A stretch of DNA of 64,000 nucleotides. It comes from Winogradskyella sp. PG-2 (GTDB lineage Bacteria > Bacteroidota > Bacteroidia > Flavobacteriales > Flavobacteriaceae). A program made the translations under genes and the position numbers. The stretch spans positions 2,664,001-2,728,000 of the forward strand of contig NZ_AP014583.1 of NCBI RefSeq assembly GCF_000828715.1. Direction: 5' to 3'. The notes beneath the pieces were generated by a model, which was not told the origin of the DNA, did no database searches, and saw only the letters and a program-made list of their open reading frames with translations. Positions 10,307 to 24,300 of this stretch are shown in pieces. Numbering within the stretch: position 1 is the first letter of the stretch; every line of letters begins with the position of its first letter.

Positions 10307-11893
10307 TTAAAATTCTGAAGTCATATGAAATGTAATACTAGGATATTTTTGTTGAGACATTTGTAAAGAAAACATAGAGTCTGCTAAAAATACCAGTTGA
10401 TTTTGTTTGTCTCTTGCTAAAAAACGTTGTTTAACTCTCAAGAATTCTTTAAATTCATCACTCTTTTCATTATCCGTATGTATCCAACAAGCTTTGTGTA
10501 CGTTTAAATTTTCATAAGTACACTTTGCACCATATTCATGCTCTAATCGATATTGAATCACTTCATATTGAAGCGCCCCAACAGTACCAATAACTTTTCG
10601 ACCATTAAGATCTAAAGTGAATAATTGTGCTACACCTTCATCCATTAGCTGGTCTATACCCTTGTATAGTTGCTTAGCCTTCATTGGGTCTGCGTTATTG
10701 ATGTATCTAAAGTGTTCTGGTGAAAAGCTAGGTACTCCTTTATAATTTATAATTTCACCTTCAGTCAACGTATCACCAATTTTAAAGTTTCCTGTATCTT
10801 GAAGCCCAACAATATCTCCTGGATAAGAAATATCTACAATTTCCTTCTTTTCGGCAAAAAATGCATTTGGACTAGAGAATTTTAGTTTTTTGTTATGCCT
10901 TACATGGAGGTAGGGAGTATTTCGTTTAAATTCACCAGATACAATTTTTATAAAAGCTAATCTATTTCTATGATTTGGATCCATATTTGCATGTATTTTA
11001 AATACAAATCCAGTAAACTTTTCTTCATCGGGCCTAACTAAACGCTCTTCACTTTGTTTTGCTCTTGGTTTAGGTGCAATTTCAACAAAGCAATCAAGTA
11101 ATTCTCTAACACCAAAATTATTTAAAGCTGAACCAAAAAATACAGGTTGTAAGTCACCGTTTAAATAGTCTTCCTTGATAAATTCAGGATAAATACCCTC
11201 TACAAGTTCTATTTCATCTCTTAGTGTTTGGGCAGCGATATCTCCAATTAAATCATTTAATTTTGAAGAGGTTAGATCATTAATCTCTATGGTATCATTA
11301 ATATCCTTTTTACTATCGCCACTAAAAAGATTCACGTTCTTTTCCCATAGATTATATATACCTTTAAAGTCATAACCCATACCAATTGGAAAACTCAGAG
11401 GTGTAACTTTCAGACCTAACTTTTGTTCTACTTCATCTAAAAGATCAAAAGCATCTTTACCTTCACGATCAAGTTTATTTATAAAAACTATCATTGGAAT
11501 GTTACGCATTCTACAAACTTCAACTAATTTTTCAGTTTGCTCCTCTACACCTTTCGCAACGTCTATAACAACAATAACGCTATCTACAGCAGTTAAAGTT
11601 CTAAATGTGTCTTCAGCAAAATCTTTGTGACCTGGAGTATCTAAAATATTAATTTTAATACCATTATATTCAAAAGCTAAAACAGAAGTGGCAACGGAAA
11701 TTCCACGTTGACGTTCTATTTCCATAAAGTCACTGGTGGCACCTTTTTTAATTTTATTGCTTTTTACTGCTCCAGCCTCTTGTATTGCACCACCAAATAA
11801 AAGTAGTTTTTCGGTTAATGTTGTTTTACCAGCATCTGGGTGAGATATAATACCAAAAGTGCGTCGTCTTTCTATTTCTTTTAAAAAACTCAT
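10307..11893 (-). CDS. prfC: Peptide chain release factor 3
   Basis: 528 residues, the usual length for RF3, a translational GTPase that frees RF1/RF2 from the ribosome after peptide release. GTPase motifs: G1 HPDAGKT (18-24), G2 region RQRGISV, G3 DTPGH (85-89), G4 NKLD (139-142). RF3-specific stretches such as [21 protein letters not shown] and the C-terminal [13 protein letters not shown] are present, which separates it from EF-G and TypA. The ATG at 11893 is preceded by a TATATTTG element on the minus strand (11917-11924), a fair match to the Bacteroidota -7 box. It stands alone between two T9SS modules. Confidence 0.97.
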   Translation of the reverse strand: MSFLKEIERRRTFGIISHPDAGKTTLTEKLLLFGGAIQEAGAVKSNKIKKGATSDFMEIERQRGISVATSVLAFEYNGIKINILDTPGHKDFAEDTFRTLTAVDSVIVVIDVAKGVEEQTEKLVEVCRMRNIPMIVFINKLDREGKDAFDLLDEVEQKLGLKVTPLSFPIGMGYDFKGIYNLWEKNVNLFSGDSKKDINDTIEINDLTSSKLNDLIGDIAAQTLRDEIELVEGIYPEFIKEDYLNGDLQPVFFGSALNNFGVRELLDCFVEIAPKPRAKQSEERLVRPDEEKFTGFVFKIHANMDPNHRNRLAFIKIVSGEFKRNTPYLHVRHNKKLKFSSPNAFFAEKKEIVDISYPGDIVGLQDTGNFKIGDTLTEGEIINYKGVPSFSPEHFRYINNADPMKAKQLYKGIDQLMDEGVAQLFTLDLNGRKVIGTVGALQYEVIQYRLEHEYGAKCTYENLNVHKACWIHTDNEKSDEFKEFLRVKQRFLARDKQNQLVFLADSMFSLQMSQQKYPSITFHMTSEF

Positions 11894-11916
11894 GAAGCAT
11901 AATTATTAAGCGATTG

Positions 11917-11924
11917 CAAATATA
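11917..11924 (-). promoter_or_regulatory. Putative prfC promoter (-7 box)
   Basis: TATATTTG on the minus strand matches the Bacteroidota sigma-ABfr -7 consensus TAnnTTTG and lies 23 bp before the prfC ATG. No good -33 box was seen. Confidence 0.45.
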
Positions 11925-12139
11925 ATGAGTTCAAGAGTATTAATAGATTTAATTCAATAGTATGTTATAAAATTTAAAGTTATCAATTTTGATAGTAAAT
12001 ACATACATATTAATCTTTTTCGTATTTTTACATTAAGAAAATTTTAAGACTAGTTTTCTTATTGTTTTTTGTGGTTGATTAATAGCAAATCTCTTCACAA
12101 TATAGTATTAAGTCTGATTATTTTTAAATTTTTAATGTG

Positions 12140-12171
12140 ACATTAAGACACTTCAAGGTGTCTTACAATGT
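12140..12171. other. Hairpin in the long upstream region of the giant adhesin
   Basis: TAAGACAC (12144-12151) and GTGTCTTA (12158-12165) form a perfect 8-bp stem with loop TTCAAG, with flanking ACAT/ATGT able to extend it. It lies about 75 bp upstream of the putative promoter. The 429-bp stretch 11894-12322 has no gene; besides this hairpin it holds the two promoters noted. Confidence 0.4.
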
Positions 12172-12224
12172 AGATTGTGTTTATAAGATATTCTATAATT
12201 GACATTGAATAATCTTACAAAAAA

Positions 12225-12255
12225 TTTGTTTTTTACACTTTAACGAATATATTTG
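12225..12255 (+). promoter_or_regulatory. Putative promoter of the giant adhesin operon
   Basis: TTTG at 12225-12228 (-33 box) and TATATTTG at 12248-12255 (-7 box) with 19 bp between match the Bacteroidota promoter pattern TTTG-N19-TAnnTTTG. Transcription would begin near 12262, leaving a leader of about 60 nt that starts with a small hairpin (CGATAA 12264-12269, TTATCG 12276-12281). Confidence 0.6.
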
Positions 12256-12322
12256 CACTTTATCGATAAGAATAATTATCGTTTATATGTAAATTTGAAT
12301 TATACATCAACTATATAATACT

Positions 12323-15300
12323 ATGAAAATCTCTACGCGATTCTCTGTCAAAAAGAACACTATTTATAATTTGCTTAAATATCGAGTGTTAAATAATTTA
12401 TTTCAATTAGATATAAAAGCCTATTTAGTATATGGTTTTTTCTTATCATTTCTAATGATGAGTGCCCAAGAGGAAGTAACAACAATATATGGTGATCAAG
12501 GAGGTTTTTTTACATCTTCAACTGTTACACCTCTTACAGCAACAGATTCAAATAACCTACTAGGCTTTACAGCGGACGGAGTAACCTATTCAACTGGGGT
12601 TGATGATTCGGTTTTAACCTCCAATGGCATAACATTTACAGCTGCTAACTTTTTTGCTTTTCCTATACCAGGTGTAATTAATTATAATACACTGGAATTG
12701 TTAGGGGTAGCTTATAATTGGGGTGGTGTAAATCAAACTAATCTCCCTACAGATTACATTAACAGTTTCTCGCCAATAGTACCTACTAATTTTGTTAAGG
12801 ATGGAACTAATGGTTTAGAAATGAGTACTAATTTTTTCAACATTAATGCTCAAGATATTGAGTATGATGATTTAACAGTACTTTCAACAGCAAACATTAA
12901 TGATAATATACCAGATATAATTGTAAATCAAACAGGGGCGCCTGGAAGTAGCAGCGATACATTTAGATTTGTAGATAACCTTGGTAATACTGTAGGTAAT
13001 TCAGTTGTTGTAGATTTTTCATCTACTCCTGTTGTGGCAGGTGTAGATTGGACCATTTACCGTGTAAATACTAATACAGGTTCGGTAGATAGCGCATTTG
13101 GCGTAAATACCTTCAGAGATTATAGAGTTTTATCATTTTTATTGAGTGATTTTGGAATTACAGTAGTAAATTCACCACAAATAGTAGGATTTGTTCATAG
13201 TACATCTGGTGGTACTGATATTGCTTTTACAGCATATAATTCTGATACTTTAGGTTTTGGTTCTTCTGTAGATTTAAATATAACCACGAGTATACTGTCT
13301 TCAACAAGTTTGTGTGCAACTACTGTAGTAGATTTAGTTTCTACGGTTACAAATGCTAGTGGTAATGATAATAATGGTTTTGTCGTAGAAGCACCATTAC
13401 CTTCAGGATTAAGTTATGCAAATAGTACTGCGGTTTTTTCATCTGGTTCTGGATCAGCTACTTATGATACGATTTTAAATGAATGGGTGATTTTTGGCTT
13501 ACAAGCAGGTGAGAGTGTAATTTTAACTCTACAAACGTCAGTGTCTTCGATAACATTGCCATTGTCATATAATGCTCAAATTACGAATTTGTCTCAGACA
13601 GATACTGATCTTAGTAATAATACATCTAGTATTTCTGAGAACGATATTGATTGTGATGGTATATATGATTCAGGAGATGTAGATAATGACAATGATGGTA
13701 TTTTAGATACCGTTGAAGATGAAAATTTAGATTTAGATAATGACCCTTTGACTAACCCAACTGATACAGATGGTGATTTAATACCAGATTACCTTGATTT
13801 AGATAGCGATAATGATGGTATTTATGATGTTGATGAAGCAGGTAATACAGCATTAGATACAAATAATGATGGTGTGGTTGATACTAATGATGCAGGCTTT
13901 ACAGATTTAGATACAAATGGAGCAGATGATGATGCTGAAGCTACAACACCAATAGATACAGGTATTGATGGAAGTTTCGATTTTCAAAATACAGATAGTG
14001 ATGGAGATGGATGTAGTGATGCAAATGAGGCGTACAATAATGCTAATGCAGATGGTAGTGACGGAGGTCAATTTGGCACTATCGATCCAGCTACAGTAAA
14101 TCCAACAAATGGTTTAGTTACCGAAACAGGAGTTGATTATACTCTAGGGACAAACGCTTCTGTAATTGATGATTTGATATCAGTATGTATTTGTGATATC
14201 ACGAGTATATCTTCGTCTAATATCGATGCATGTAATGATAACGGTACTACATCTAATATAATAGATGATACTTTTACAGCTGATATAACTGTTGTTTTTA
14301 CCAGTAAGCCAGGTTCTGGAACTTTAGATTTAACTGGTGATGGTACAGCATCAGTTTCAATAATTGGTTTAACATCACCACATACTTTTGTGGATGTTGT
14401 GTTGCCAGCAGATGGCAGAATTATAGATTTAACAGCAACATTTTCGGCTGATGGCGCATGTACATTTACTAACACAAATGTATTAACGGCCCCATTTGAG
14501 TGTAGTGATGATGCATGTCCAGATATAATTCCAACAGGAAATCCAACGACAGCTATAACAACAGGTGTAACTTTTGATATTACGGGAACTGGTCCAGCTT
14601 CAGGTGCTATTTTGAATTCTATATCAGTAGCAGGAGAGCCAAATCCATTTACGGAGTATTACATACCTACAGCAGTAAGTTATGGATTCACAAATGAGGA
14701 TGCATTAAATCAGTATATTTTAGACGGTGTAACAGCAGGTCCTACAATTGATGATGGTCCAGGAGTATTTGATCCAGCATTATTAGCAACATTTTCAGAT
14801 AGAGATTTAACAAACTACTTATCGACAAATAACAGTATTGATCCTGCTGATTTCACTGAGATTTATTATGATGCACCAATTAGTGCCGCATCGAATAGAT
14901 ACCTTGTTATGACGGAACGTGATGGTAATAACACGTACGAAGTTCAAGCCTTAGATGCTGCAGGAGATCCTACAGGATCAGTAAGGACAGCATTTATACC
15001 AAACTATATAGATACAGGAATTACTACTACTGTGCCTGGTCAAAACATATTTGCAAATATTTATCCTTTAACTGCATTTGTAGGATCTGGTAATGATATT
15101 CATGGCTTTAGAATTACTTATAGATCAAGTAGTGTTGGAGATGGTGGTGATGGGAAAGCTTTTATTTTTTATGATCCGTCTTTCTTAACACCTCCACCGA
15201 CAATAGAACCGACAACGTCTGCAGTACAGCCAACGTGTCCATCTAATGAGGGCTCAATAACAATTGATGCTACAGATAATGGTGGTGGAACAATAGAGTA

Positions 15301-18300
15301 TAGCGTTAATGGTGCCGCAGGTCCATGGCAGACGTCAAATGTATTCAACAATTTAATACCAGGAACTTATACACCAGCTGTAAGATATCAATCAACAATA
15401 ACATGTTTGGCAGTGTCTAACAACCCAATTACTTTAGATGGTTTAGATTGTCCAAGTATCGAAGCAGTCAAGACTGTAGCGATTACTAATGATGTAGCGC
15501 CAGCTGGTGCGAGTTTAGGGGATACAGTCACTTATACAATTACTGTAGCAAATACAGGAAATGTAACCTTAGATGGTGTTGGTATTGTAGATACGTTTGA
15601 GGATGCTAATGGAAATACTTTAACCTTAGCTACAGGTCCAACGTTTGTAAGCACTAACCAAGTAGGTGGTGTAGATGGTACTTTACGAGTAGGGGAGATA
15701 GCGACTTATACAGCGACTTATGTTATTGAGCAAGATGCAGTAGATGCAGGAGGCTTTAGTAACAGTGTATTAGCAGATGGTGATAGTCCAATGGATACTA
15801 ATGTCGATGACACGAGTGATGATGACGATGATTTAGATGGTAATACGGATGATGATCCAACAGAAACAACAATATCAGAAGATCCAAGTATCGAAGCCGT
15901 TAAGACTGTAGCGATTACTAATGATGTAGCGCCAGCTGGTGCGAGTTTAGGGGATACAGTCACTTATACAATTACTGTAGCAAATACAGGAAATGTAACC
16001 TTAGATGGTGTTGGTATTGTAGATACGTTTGAGGATGCTAATGGAAATACTTTAACCTTAGCTACAGGTCCAACGTTTGTAAGCACTAACCAAGTAGGTG
16101 GTGTAGATGGTACTTTACGAGTAGGGGAGATAGCGACTTATACAGCGACTTATGTTATTGAGCAAGATGCAGTAGATGCAGGAGGGTTTAGTAACAGTGT
16201 ATTAGCAGATGGTGATAGTCCAATGAATACTAATGTCGATGACACGAGTGATGATGACGATGATTTAGATGGTAATACGGATGATGATCCAACAGAAACA
16301 ACAATATCAGAAGATCCAAGTATCGAAGCCGTTAAGACTGTAGCGATTACTAATGATGTAGCGCCAGCTGGTGCGAGTTTAGGGGATACAGTCACTTATA
16401 CAATTACTGTAGCAAATACAGGAAATGTAACCTTAGATGGTGTTGGTATTGTAGATACGTTTGAGGATGCTAATGGAAATACTTTAACCTTAGCTACAGG
16501 TCCAACGTTTGTAAGCACTAACCAAGTAGGTGGTGTAGATGGTACTTTACGAGTAGGAGAGATAGCGACTTATACAGCGACTTATGTTATTGAGCAAGAT
16601 GCAGTAGATGCAGGAGGGTTTAGTAACAGTGTATTAGCAGATGGTGACAGTCCAATGGATACTAATGTCGATGACACGAGTGATGATGACGATGATTTAG
16701 ATGGTAATACGGATGATGATCCAACAGAAACAACAATATCAGAAGATCCAAGTATCGAAGCCGTTAAGACTGTAGCGATTACTAATGATGTAGCGCCAGC
16801 TGGTGCGAGTTTAGGGGATACAGTCACTTATACAATTACTGTAGCAAATACAGGAAATGTAACCTTAGATGGTGTTGGTATTGTAGATACGTTTGAGGAT
16901 GCTAATGGAAATGCTTTAACCTTAGCTACAGGTCCAACGTTTGTAAGCACTAACCAAGTAGGTGGTGTAGATGGTACTTTACGAGTAGGAGAGATAGCGA
17001 CTTATACAGCGACTTATGTTATTGAGCAAGATGCAGTAGATGCAGGAGGGTTTAGTAACAGTGTATTAGCAGATGGTGATAGTCCAATGAATACTAATGT
17101 CGATGACACGAGTGATGATGACGATGATTTAGATGGTAATACGGATGATGATCCAACGGTAACAGTAATCTTAGAAGATCCAAGTATCGAAGCCGTTAAG
17201 ACTGTAGCGATTACTAATGATGTAGCGCCAGCTGGTGCGAGTTTAGGGGATACAGTCACTTATACAATTACTGTAGCAAATACAGGAAATGTAACCTTAG
17301 ATGGTGTTGGTATTGTAGATACGTTTGAGGATGCTAATGGAAATACTTTAACCTTAGCTACAGGTCCAACGTTTGTAAGCACTAACCAAGTAGGTGGTGT
17401 AGATGGTACTTTACGAGTAGGAGAGATAGCGACTTATACAGCGACTTATGTTATTGAGCAAGATGCAGTAGATGCAGGAGGGTTTAGTAACAGTGTATTA
17501 GCAGATGGTGACAGTCCAATGGATACTAATGTCGATGACACGAGTGATGATGACGATGATTTAGATGGTAATACGGATGATGATCCAACAGAAACAACAA
17601 TAGGAGAAGATCCAAGTATCGAAGCCGTTAAGACTGTAGCGATTACTAATGATGTAGCGCCAGCTGGTGCGAGTTTAGGGGATACAGTCACTTATGCAAT
17701 TACTGTAGCAAATACAGGAAATATAGTCTTAGATGGTGTTGGTATTGTAGATACGTTTGAGGATGCTAATGGAAATGCTTTAACCTTAGCTACAGGTCCA
17801 ACGTTTGTAAGCACTAACCAAGTAGGTGGTGTAGATGGTACTTTACGAGTAGGAGAGATAGCGACTTATACAGCGACATATGTTATTGAGCAAGATGCAG
17901 TAGATGCAGGAGGGTTTAGTAACAGTGTATTAGCAGATGGTGATAGTCCAATGAATACTAATGTCGATGACACGAGTGATGATGACGATGATTTAGATGG
18001 TAATACGGAGGATGATCCAACAGAAACAACAATATCAGAAGATCCAAGTATCGAAGCCGTTAAGACTGTAGCGATTACTAATGATGTAGCGCCAGCTGGT
18101 GCGAGTTTAGGGGATACAGTCACTTATACAATTACTGTAGCAAATACAGGAAATATAATCTTAGATGGTGTTGGTATTGTAGATACGTTTGAGGATGCTA
18201 ATGGAAATGCTTTAACCTTAGCTACAGGTCCAACGTTTGTAAGCACTAACCAAGTAGGTGGTGTAGATGGTACTTTACGAGTAGGAGAGATAGCGACTTA

Positions 18301-21300
18301 TACAGCGACTTATGTTATTGAGCAAGATGCAGTAGATGCAGGAGGGTTTAGTAACAGTGTATTAGCAGATGGTGATAGTCCAATGGATACTAATGTCGAT
18401 GACACGAGTGATGATGACGATGATTTAGATGGTAATACGGATGATGATCCAACGGTAACAGTAATCTTAGAAGATCCAAGTATCGAAGCCGTTAAGACTG
18501 TAGCGATTACTAATGATGTAGCGCCAGCTGGTGCGAGTTTAGGGGATACAGTCACTTATACAATTACTGTAGCAAATACAGGAAATGTAACCTTAGATGG
18601 TGTTGGTATTGTAGATACGTTTGAGGATGCTAATGGAAATACTTTAACCTTAGCTACAGGTCCAACGTTTGTAAGCACTAACCAAGTAGGTGGTGTAGAT
18701 GGTACTTTACGAGTAGGAGAGATAGCGACTTATACAGCGACTTATGTTATTGAGCAAGATGCAGTAGATGCAGGAGGGTTTAGTAACAGTGTATTAGCAG
18801 ATGGTGATAGTCCAATGAATACTAATGTCGATGACACGAGTGATGATGACGATGATTTAGATGGTAATACGGATGATGATCCAACAGAAACAACAATATC
18901 AGAAGATCCAAGTATCGAAGCCGTTAAGACTGTAGCGATTACTAATGATGTAGCGCCAGCTGGTGCGAGTTTAGGGGATACAGTCACTTATACAATTACT
19001 GTAGCAAATACAGGAAATGTAACCTTAGATGGTGTTGGTATTGTAGATACGTTTGAGGATGCTAATGGAAATACTTTAACCTTAGCTACAGGTCCAACGT
19101 TTGTAAGCACTAACCAAGTAGGTGGTGTAGATGGTACTTTACGAGTAGGAGAGATAGCGACTTATACAGCGACTTATGTTATTGAGCAAGATGCAGTAGA
19201 TGCAGGAGGGTTTAGTAACAGTGTATTAGCAGATGGTGATAGTCCAATGAATACTAATGTCGATGACACGAGTGATGATGACGATGATTTAGATGGTAAT
19301 ACGGATGATGATCCAACAGAAACAACAATATCAGAAGATCCAAGTATCGAAGCCGTTAAGACTGTAGCGATTACTAATGATGTAGCGCCAGCTGGTGCGA
19401 GTTTAGGGGATACAGTCACTTATACAATTACTGTAGCAAATACAGGAAATGTAACCTTAGATGGTGTTGGTATTGTAGATACGTTTGAGGATGCTAATGG
19501 AAATACTTTAACCTTAGCTACAGGTCCAACGTTTGTAAGCACTAACCAAGTAGGTGGTGTAGATGGTACTTTACGAGTAGGAGAGATAGCGACTTATACA
19601 GCGACTTATGTTATTGAGCAAGATGCAGTAGATGCAGGAGGGTTTAGTAACAGTGTATTAGCAGATGGTGATAGTCCAATGGATACTAATGTAGATGACA
19701 CGAGTGATGATGACGATGATACAGATGGTAACACAGAGGATGATCCAACGGTAACGACTATAGGAGAAGATTCAAGTATTGAAGCCGTGAAGACTGTAGC
19801 GATTACGAATGATGTTGCACCAGTAGGTGTAAGTTTAGGGGATACGATGACTTATACAATAACAGTTACTAACACAGGAAATGTAACATTAGATGGTGTT
19901 GGTATTGTAGATACGTTTTTAGATGGTGATGGAAATGCACTGACTTTAACTTCAGGACCGACCTTCCAAGGGCCATCAAGTTTAGGTAGTTTAGAAGGTG
20001 ATTTATTAGTTGGTGAAGTAGCGACTTATACAGCGACATATGTAGTAGCTCAAGATGCAGTAGATGCAGGAGGGTTTAGTAACAGTGTATTAGCAGATGG
20101 TGACAGTCCAATGGATACTAATGTCGATGACACGAGTGATGATGACGATGATTTAGATGGTAATACGGATGATGATCCAACGGTAACGACTATAGGAGAA
20201 GGTTCAAGTATTGAAGCCGTTAAGACTGTAGCGATTACGAATGATGTTGCACCAGTAGGTGTAAGTTTAGGGGATACGATGACTTATACAATAACAGTTA
20301 CTAACACAGGAAATGTAACATTAGATGGTGTTGGTATTGTAGATACGTTTTTAGATGGTGATGGAAATGCACTGACTTTAACTTCAGGACCGACCTTCCA
20401 AGGGCCATCAAGTTTAGGTAGTTTAGAAGGTGATTTATTAGTTGGTGAAGTAGCGACTTATACAACGACATATGTAGTAGCTCAAGATGCAGTAGATGCA
20501 GGAGGCTTTAGTAATAGTGTATTAGCAGATGGTGACAGTCCAATGGATACTAATGTCGATGACACGAGTGATGATGACGATGATACAGATGGTAACACAG
20601 AGGATGATCCAACGGTAACAGTAATCTTAGAAGATCCAAGTATCGAAGCCGTTAAGACTGTAGCGATTACGAATGATGTTGCACCAGTAGGTGTAAGTTT
20701 AGGGGATACGATGACTTATACAATAACAGTTACTAACACAGGAAATGTAACCTTAGATGGTGTTGGTATTGTAGATACGTTTTTAGATGGTGATGGAAAT
20801 GCACTGACTTTAACTTCAGGACCGACCTTCCAAGGTCCATCAAGTTTAGGTAGTTTAGAAGGTGATTTATTAGTTGGTGAAGTAGCGACTTATACAGCGA
20901 CATATGTAGTAGCTCAAGATGCAGTAGATGCAGGAGGCTTTAGTAATAGTGTATTAGCAGATGGTGATAGTCCAATGAATACTAATGTCGATGACACGAG
21001 TGATGATGACGATGATACAGATGGTAACACAGAGGATGATCCAACGGTAACAGTAATCTTAGAAGATCCAAGTATCGAAGCCGTCAAGACTGTAGCGATT
21101 ACGAATGATGTTGCACCAGTAGGTGTAAGTTTAGGGGATACGATGACTTATACAATAACAGTTACTAACACAGGAAATGTAACCTTAGATGGTGTTGGTA
21201 TTGTAGATACGTTTTTAGATGGTGATGGAAATGCACTGACTTTAACTTCAGGACCGACCTTCCAAGGGCCGTCAAGTTTAGGTAGTTTAGAAGGTGATTT

Positions 21301-24300
21301 ATTAGTTGGTGAAGTAGCGACTTATACAGCGACATATGTAGTAGCTCAAGATGCAGTAGATGCAGGAGGCTTTAGTAATAGTGTATTAGCAGATGGTGAC
21401 AGTCCAATGGATACTAATGTCGATGACACGAGTGATGATGACGATGATACAGATGGTAACACAGAGGATGATCCAACGGTAACGACTATAGGAGAAGATT
21501 CAAGTATTGAAGCCGTTAAGACTGTAGCGATTACGAATGATGTTGCACCAGTAGGTGTAAGTTTAGGGGATACGATGACTTATACAATAACAGTTACTAA
21601 CACAGGAAATGTAACCTTAGATGGTGTTGGTATTGTAGATACGTTTTTAGATGGTGATGGAAATGCACTGACTTTAACTTCAGGACCGACCTTCCAAGGG
21701 CCGTCAAGTTTAGGTAGTTTAGAAGGTGATTTATTAGTTGGTGAAGTAGCGACTTATACAGCGACATATGTAGTAGCTCAAGATGCAGTAGATGCAGGAG
21801 GCTTTAGTAATAGTGTATTAGCAGATGGTGATAGTCCAATGAATACTAATGTCGATGACACGAGTGATGATGACGATGATACAGATGGTAACACAGAGGA
21901 TGATCCAACGGTAACAGTAATCTTAGAAGATCCAAGTATCGAAGCCGTCAAGACTGTAGCGATTACTAATGATGTTGCACCAGTAGGTGTAAGTTTAGGG
22001 GATACAGTCACTTATACAATTACTGTAGCAAATACAGGAAATGTAACCTTAGATGGTGTTGGTATTGTAGATACGTTTGAGGATGCTAATGGAAATACTT
22101 TAACCTTAGCTACAGGTCCAACGTTTGTAAGCACTAACCAAGTAGGTGGTGTAGATGGTACTTTACGAGTAGGAGAGATAGCGACTTATACAGCGACTTA
22201 TGTTATTGAGCAAGATGCAGTAGATGCAGGAGGGTTTAGTAATAGTGTATTAGCAGATGGTGACAGTCCAATGGATGCTAATGTCGATGACACGAGTGAT
22301 GATGACGATGATTTAGATGGTAATACGGATGATGATCCAACAGAAACAACAATATCAGAAGATCCAAGTATCGAAGCCGTTAAGACTGTAGCGATTACTA
22401 ATGATGTAGCGCCAGCTGGTGCGAGTTTAGGGGATACAGTCACTTATACAATTACTGTAGCAAATACAGGAAATGTAACCTTAGATGGTGTTGGTATTGT
22501 AGATACGTTTGAGGATGCTAATGGAAATGCTTTAACCTTAGCTACAGGTCCAACGTTTGTAAGCACTAACCAAGTAGGTGGTGTAGATGGTACTTTACGA
22601 GTAGGAGAGATAGCGACTTATACAGCGACTTATGTTATTGAGCAAGATGCAGTAGATGCAGGAGGGTTTAGTAACAGTGTATTAGCAGATGGTGATAGTC
22701 CAATGAATACTAATGTCGATGACACGAGTGATGATGACGATGATTTAGATGGTAATACGGATGATGATCCAACAGAAACAACAATATCAGAAGATCCAAG
22801 TATCGAAGCCGTTAAGACTGTAGCGATTACTAATGATGTAGCGCCAGCTGGTGCGAGTTTAGGGGATACAGTCACTTATACAATTACTGTAGCAAATACA
22901 GGAAATGTAACCTTAGATGGTGTTGGTATTGTAGATACGTTTGAGGATGCTAATGGAAATACTTTAACCTTAGCTACAGGTCCAACGTTTGTAAGCACTA
23001 ACCAAGTAGGTGGTGTAGATGGTACTTTACGAGTAGGAGAGATAGCGACTTATACAGCGACTTATGTTATTGAGCAAGATGCAGTAGATGCAGGAGGGTT
23101 TAGTAACAGTGTATTAGCAGATGGTGATAGTCCAATGAATACTAATGTCGATGACACGAGTGATGATGACGATGATACAGATGGTAACACAGAGGATGAT
23201 CCAACAGAGATTGTTATTGTTTCTAACCCGAGTATAAGTTTGATAAAAACAGCACTTCCACTAGAAGATACTAATGGTGATGGCATTGCAGGAAGTATTG
23301 ATGATTTTATTACATATGCTTTTACCGTAACTAACACAGGTAATGTAACATTAACTAATGTTCAAATACAAGATACTTTACCTGGTATTAACTTAATGGG
23401 CGGTCCAATTGCAGTTCTTTTACCAAATCAACCTGATAGTTCAACATTCACAGCAACGTATCAAATTACACAAGCTGATCTTGATACAGGGTTTGTTATA
23501 AATTCTGCTACAGTAAGCGGAGAAGCACCAGGTGGAGATACAGGTGATCCATCAGATGATATAACTGATACGAGTGATGATCCAAATGATAATAGTAATA
23601 CCGATGATAATGGTGATGGTGAACCAGATGATCCTACAATCACTGAAGTTAATTCAATCTATGACTTAGAAGTAACTAAAGTTGTAAATGAGTTGACACC
23701 AGTTGTAGGTGATGAAGTAATTTTCACTATTGAAGCAGCGAATATTGGTAATGTTACTACAACAAATATTGTGATAAGTGAACAAATTCCAAGTGGATAT
23801 GTTTATGTGTCTCATATTGTAACAGCAGGAACTTACTCTGAGTTTGATGGTGAATGGACTATTACCCAATTAAATCCAGACCAAGTAGAAATACTTGAGA
23901 TTACGGTGGAAGTACTTGGATTTGGTGACTATTTGAATAGTGCTTTTGTTAGCAGTTCTTTAGGTGGTACAGATGTAAATCCAGGAAATGATGAAGGTAA
24001 TGCCATAGTTGATCCAATATGCTTAACTATCTATAACGAGTTTTCACCAAATGGTGATGGAGTTAATGAGACATTTGTAATCGATTGTTTAGAGAGATAT
24101 ACTAATAATAAATTAGAAGTGTACAATAGATGGGGTAATATAGTTTACTCAAAGAATCGTTATTTAAATGACTGGGATGGTACTTCAAATGGAAGAGCAG
24201 TAATTAATCAATCTGATAAGTTACCAGTAGGTACATATTATTATGTTCTGGACTTAGGAGATGGCTCAGAACCACGAGTTGGATGGTTATACATAAACAG

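Noticed and set aside
15452..23227. CRISPR array or satellite DNA
   Set aside because: The repeats are long (432 bp), coding, without spacers and in one uninterrupted frame; no cas genes are nearby.
15718..23337. A series of about a dozen 77-91-residue open frames on the minus strand every 432 bp
   Set aside because: They are the antisense shadow of the tandem coding repeats, recur with the same period and are serine/valine-rich with no signal; codon bias of the plus strand explains their openness.
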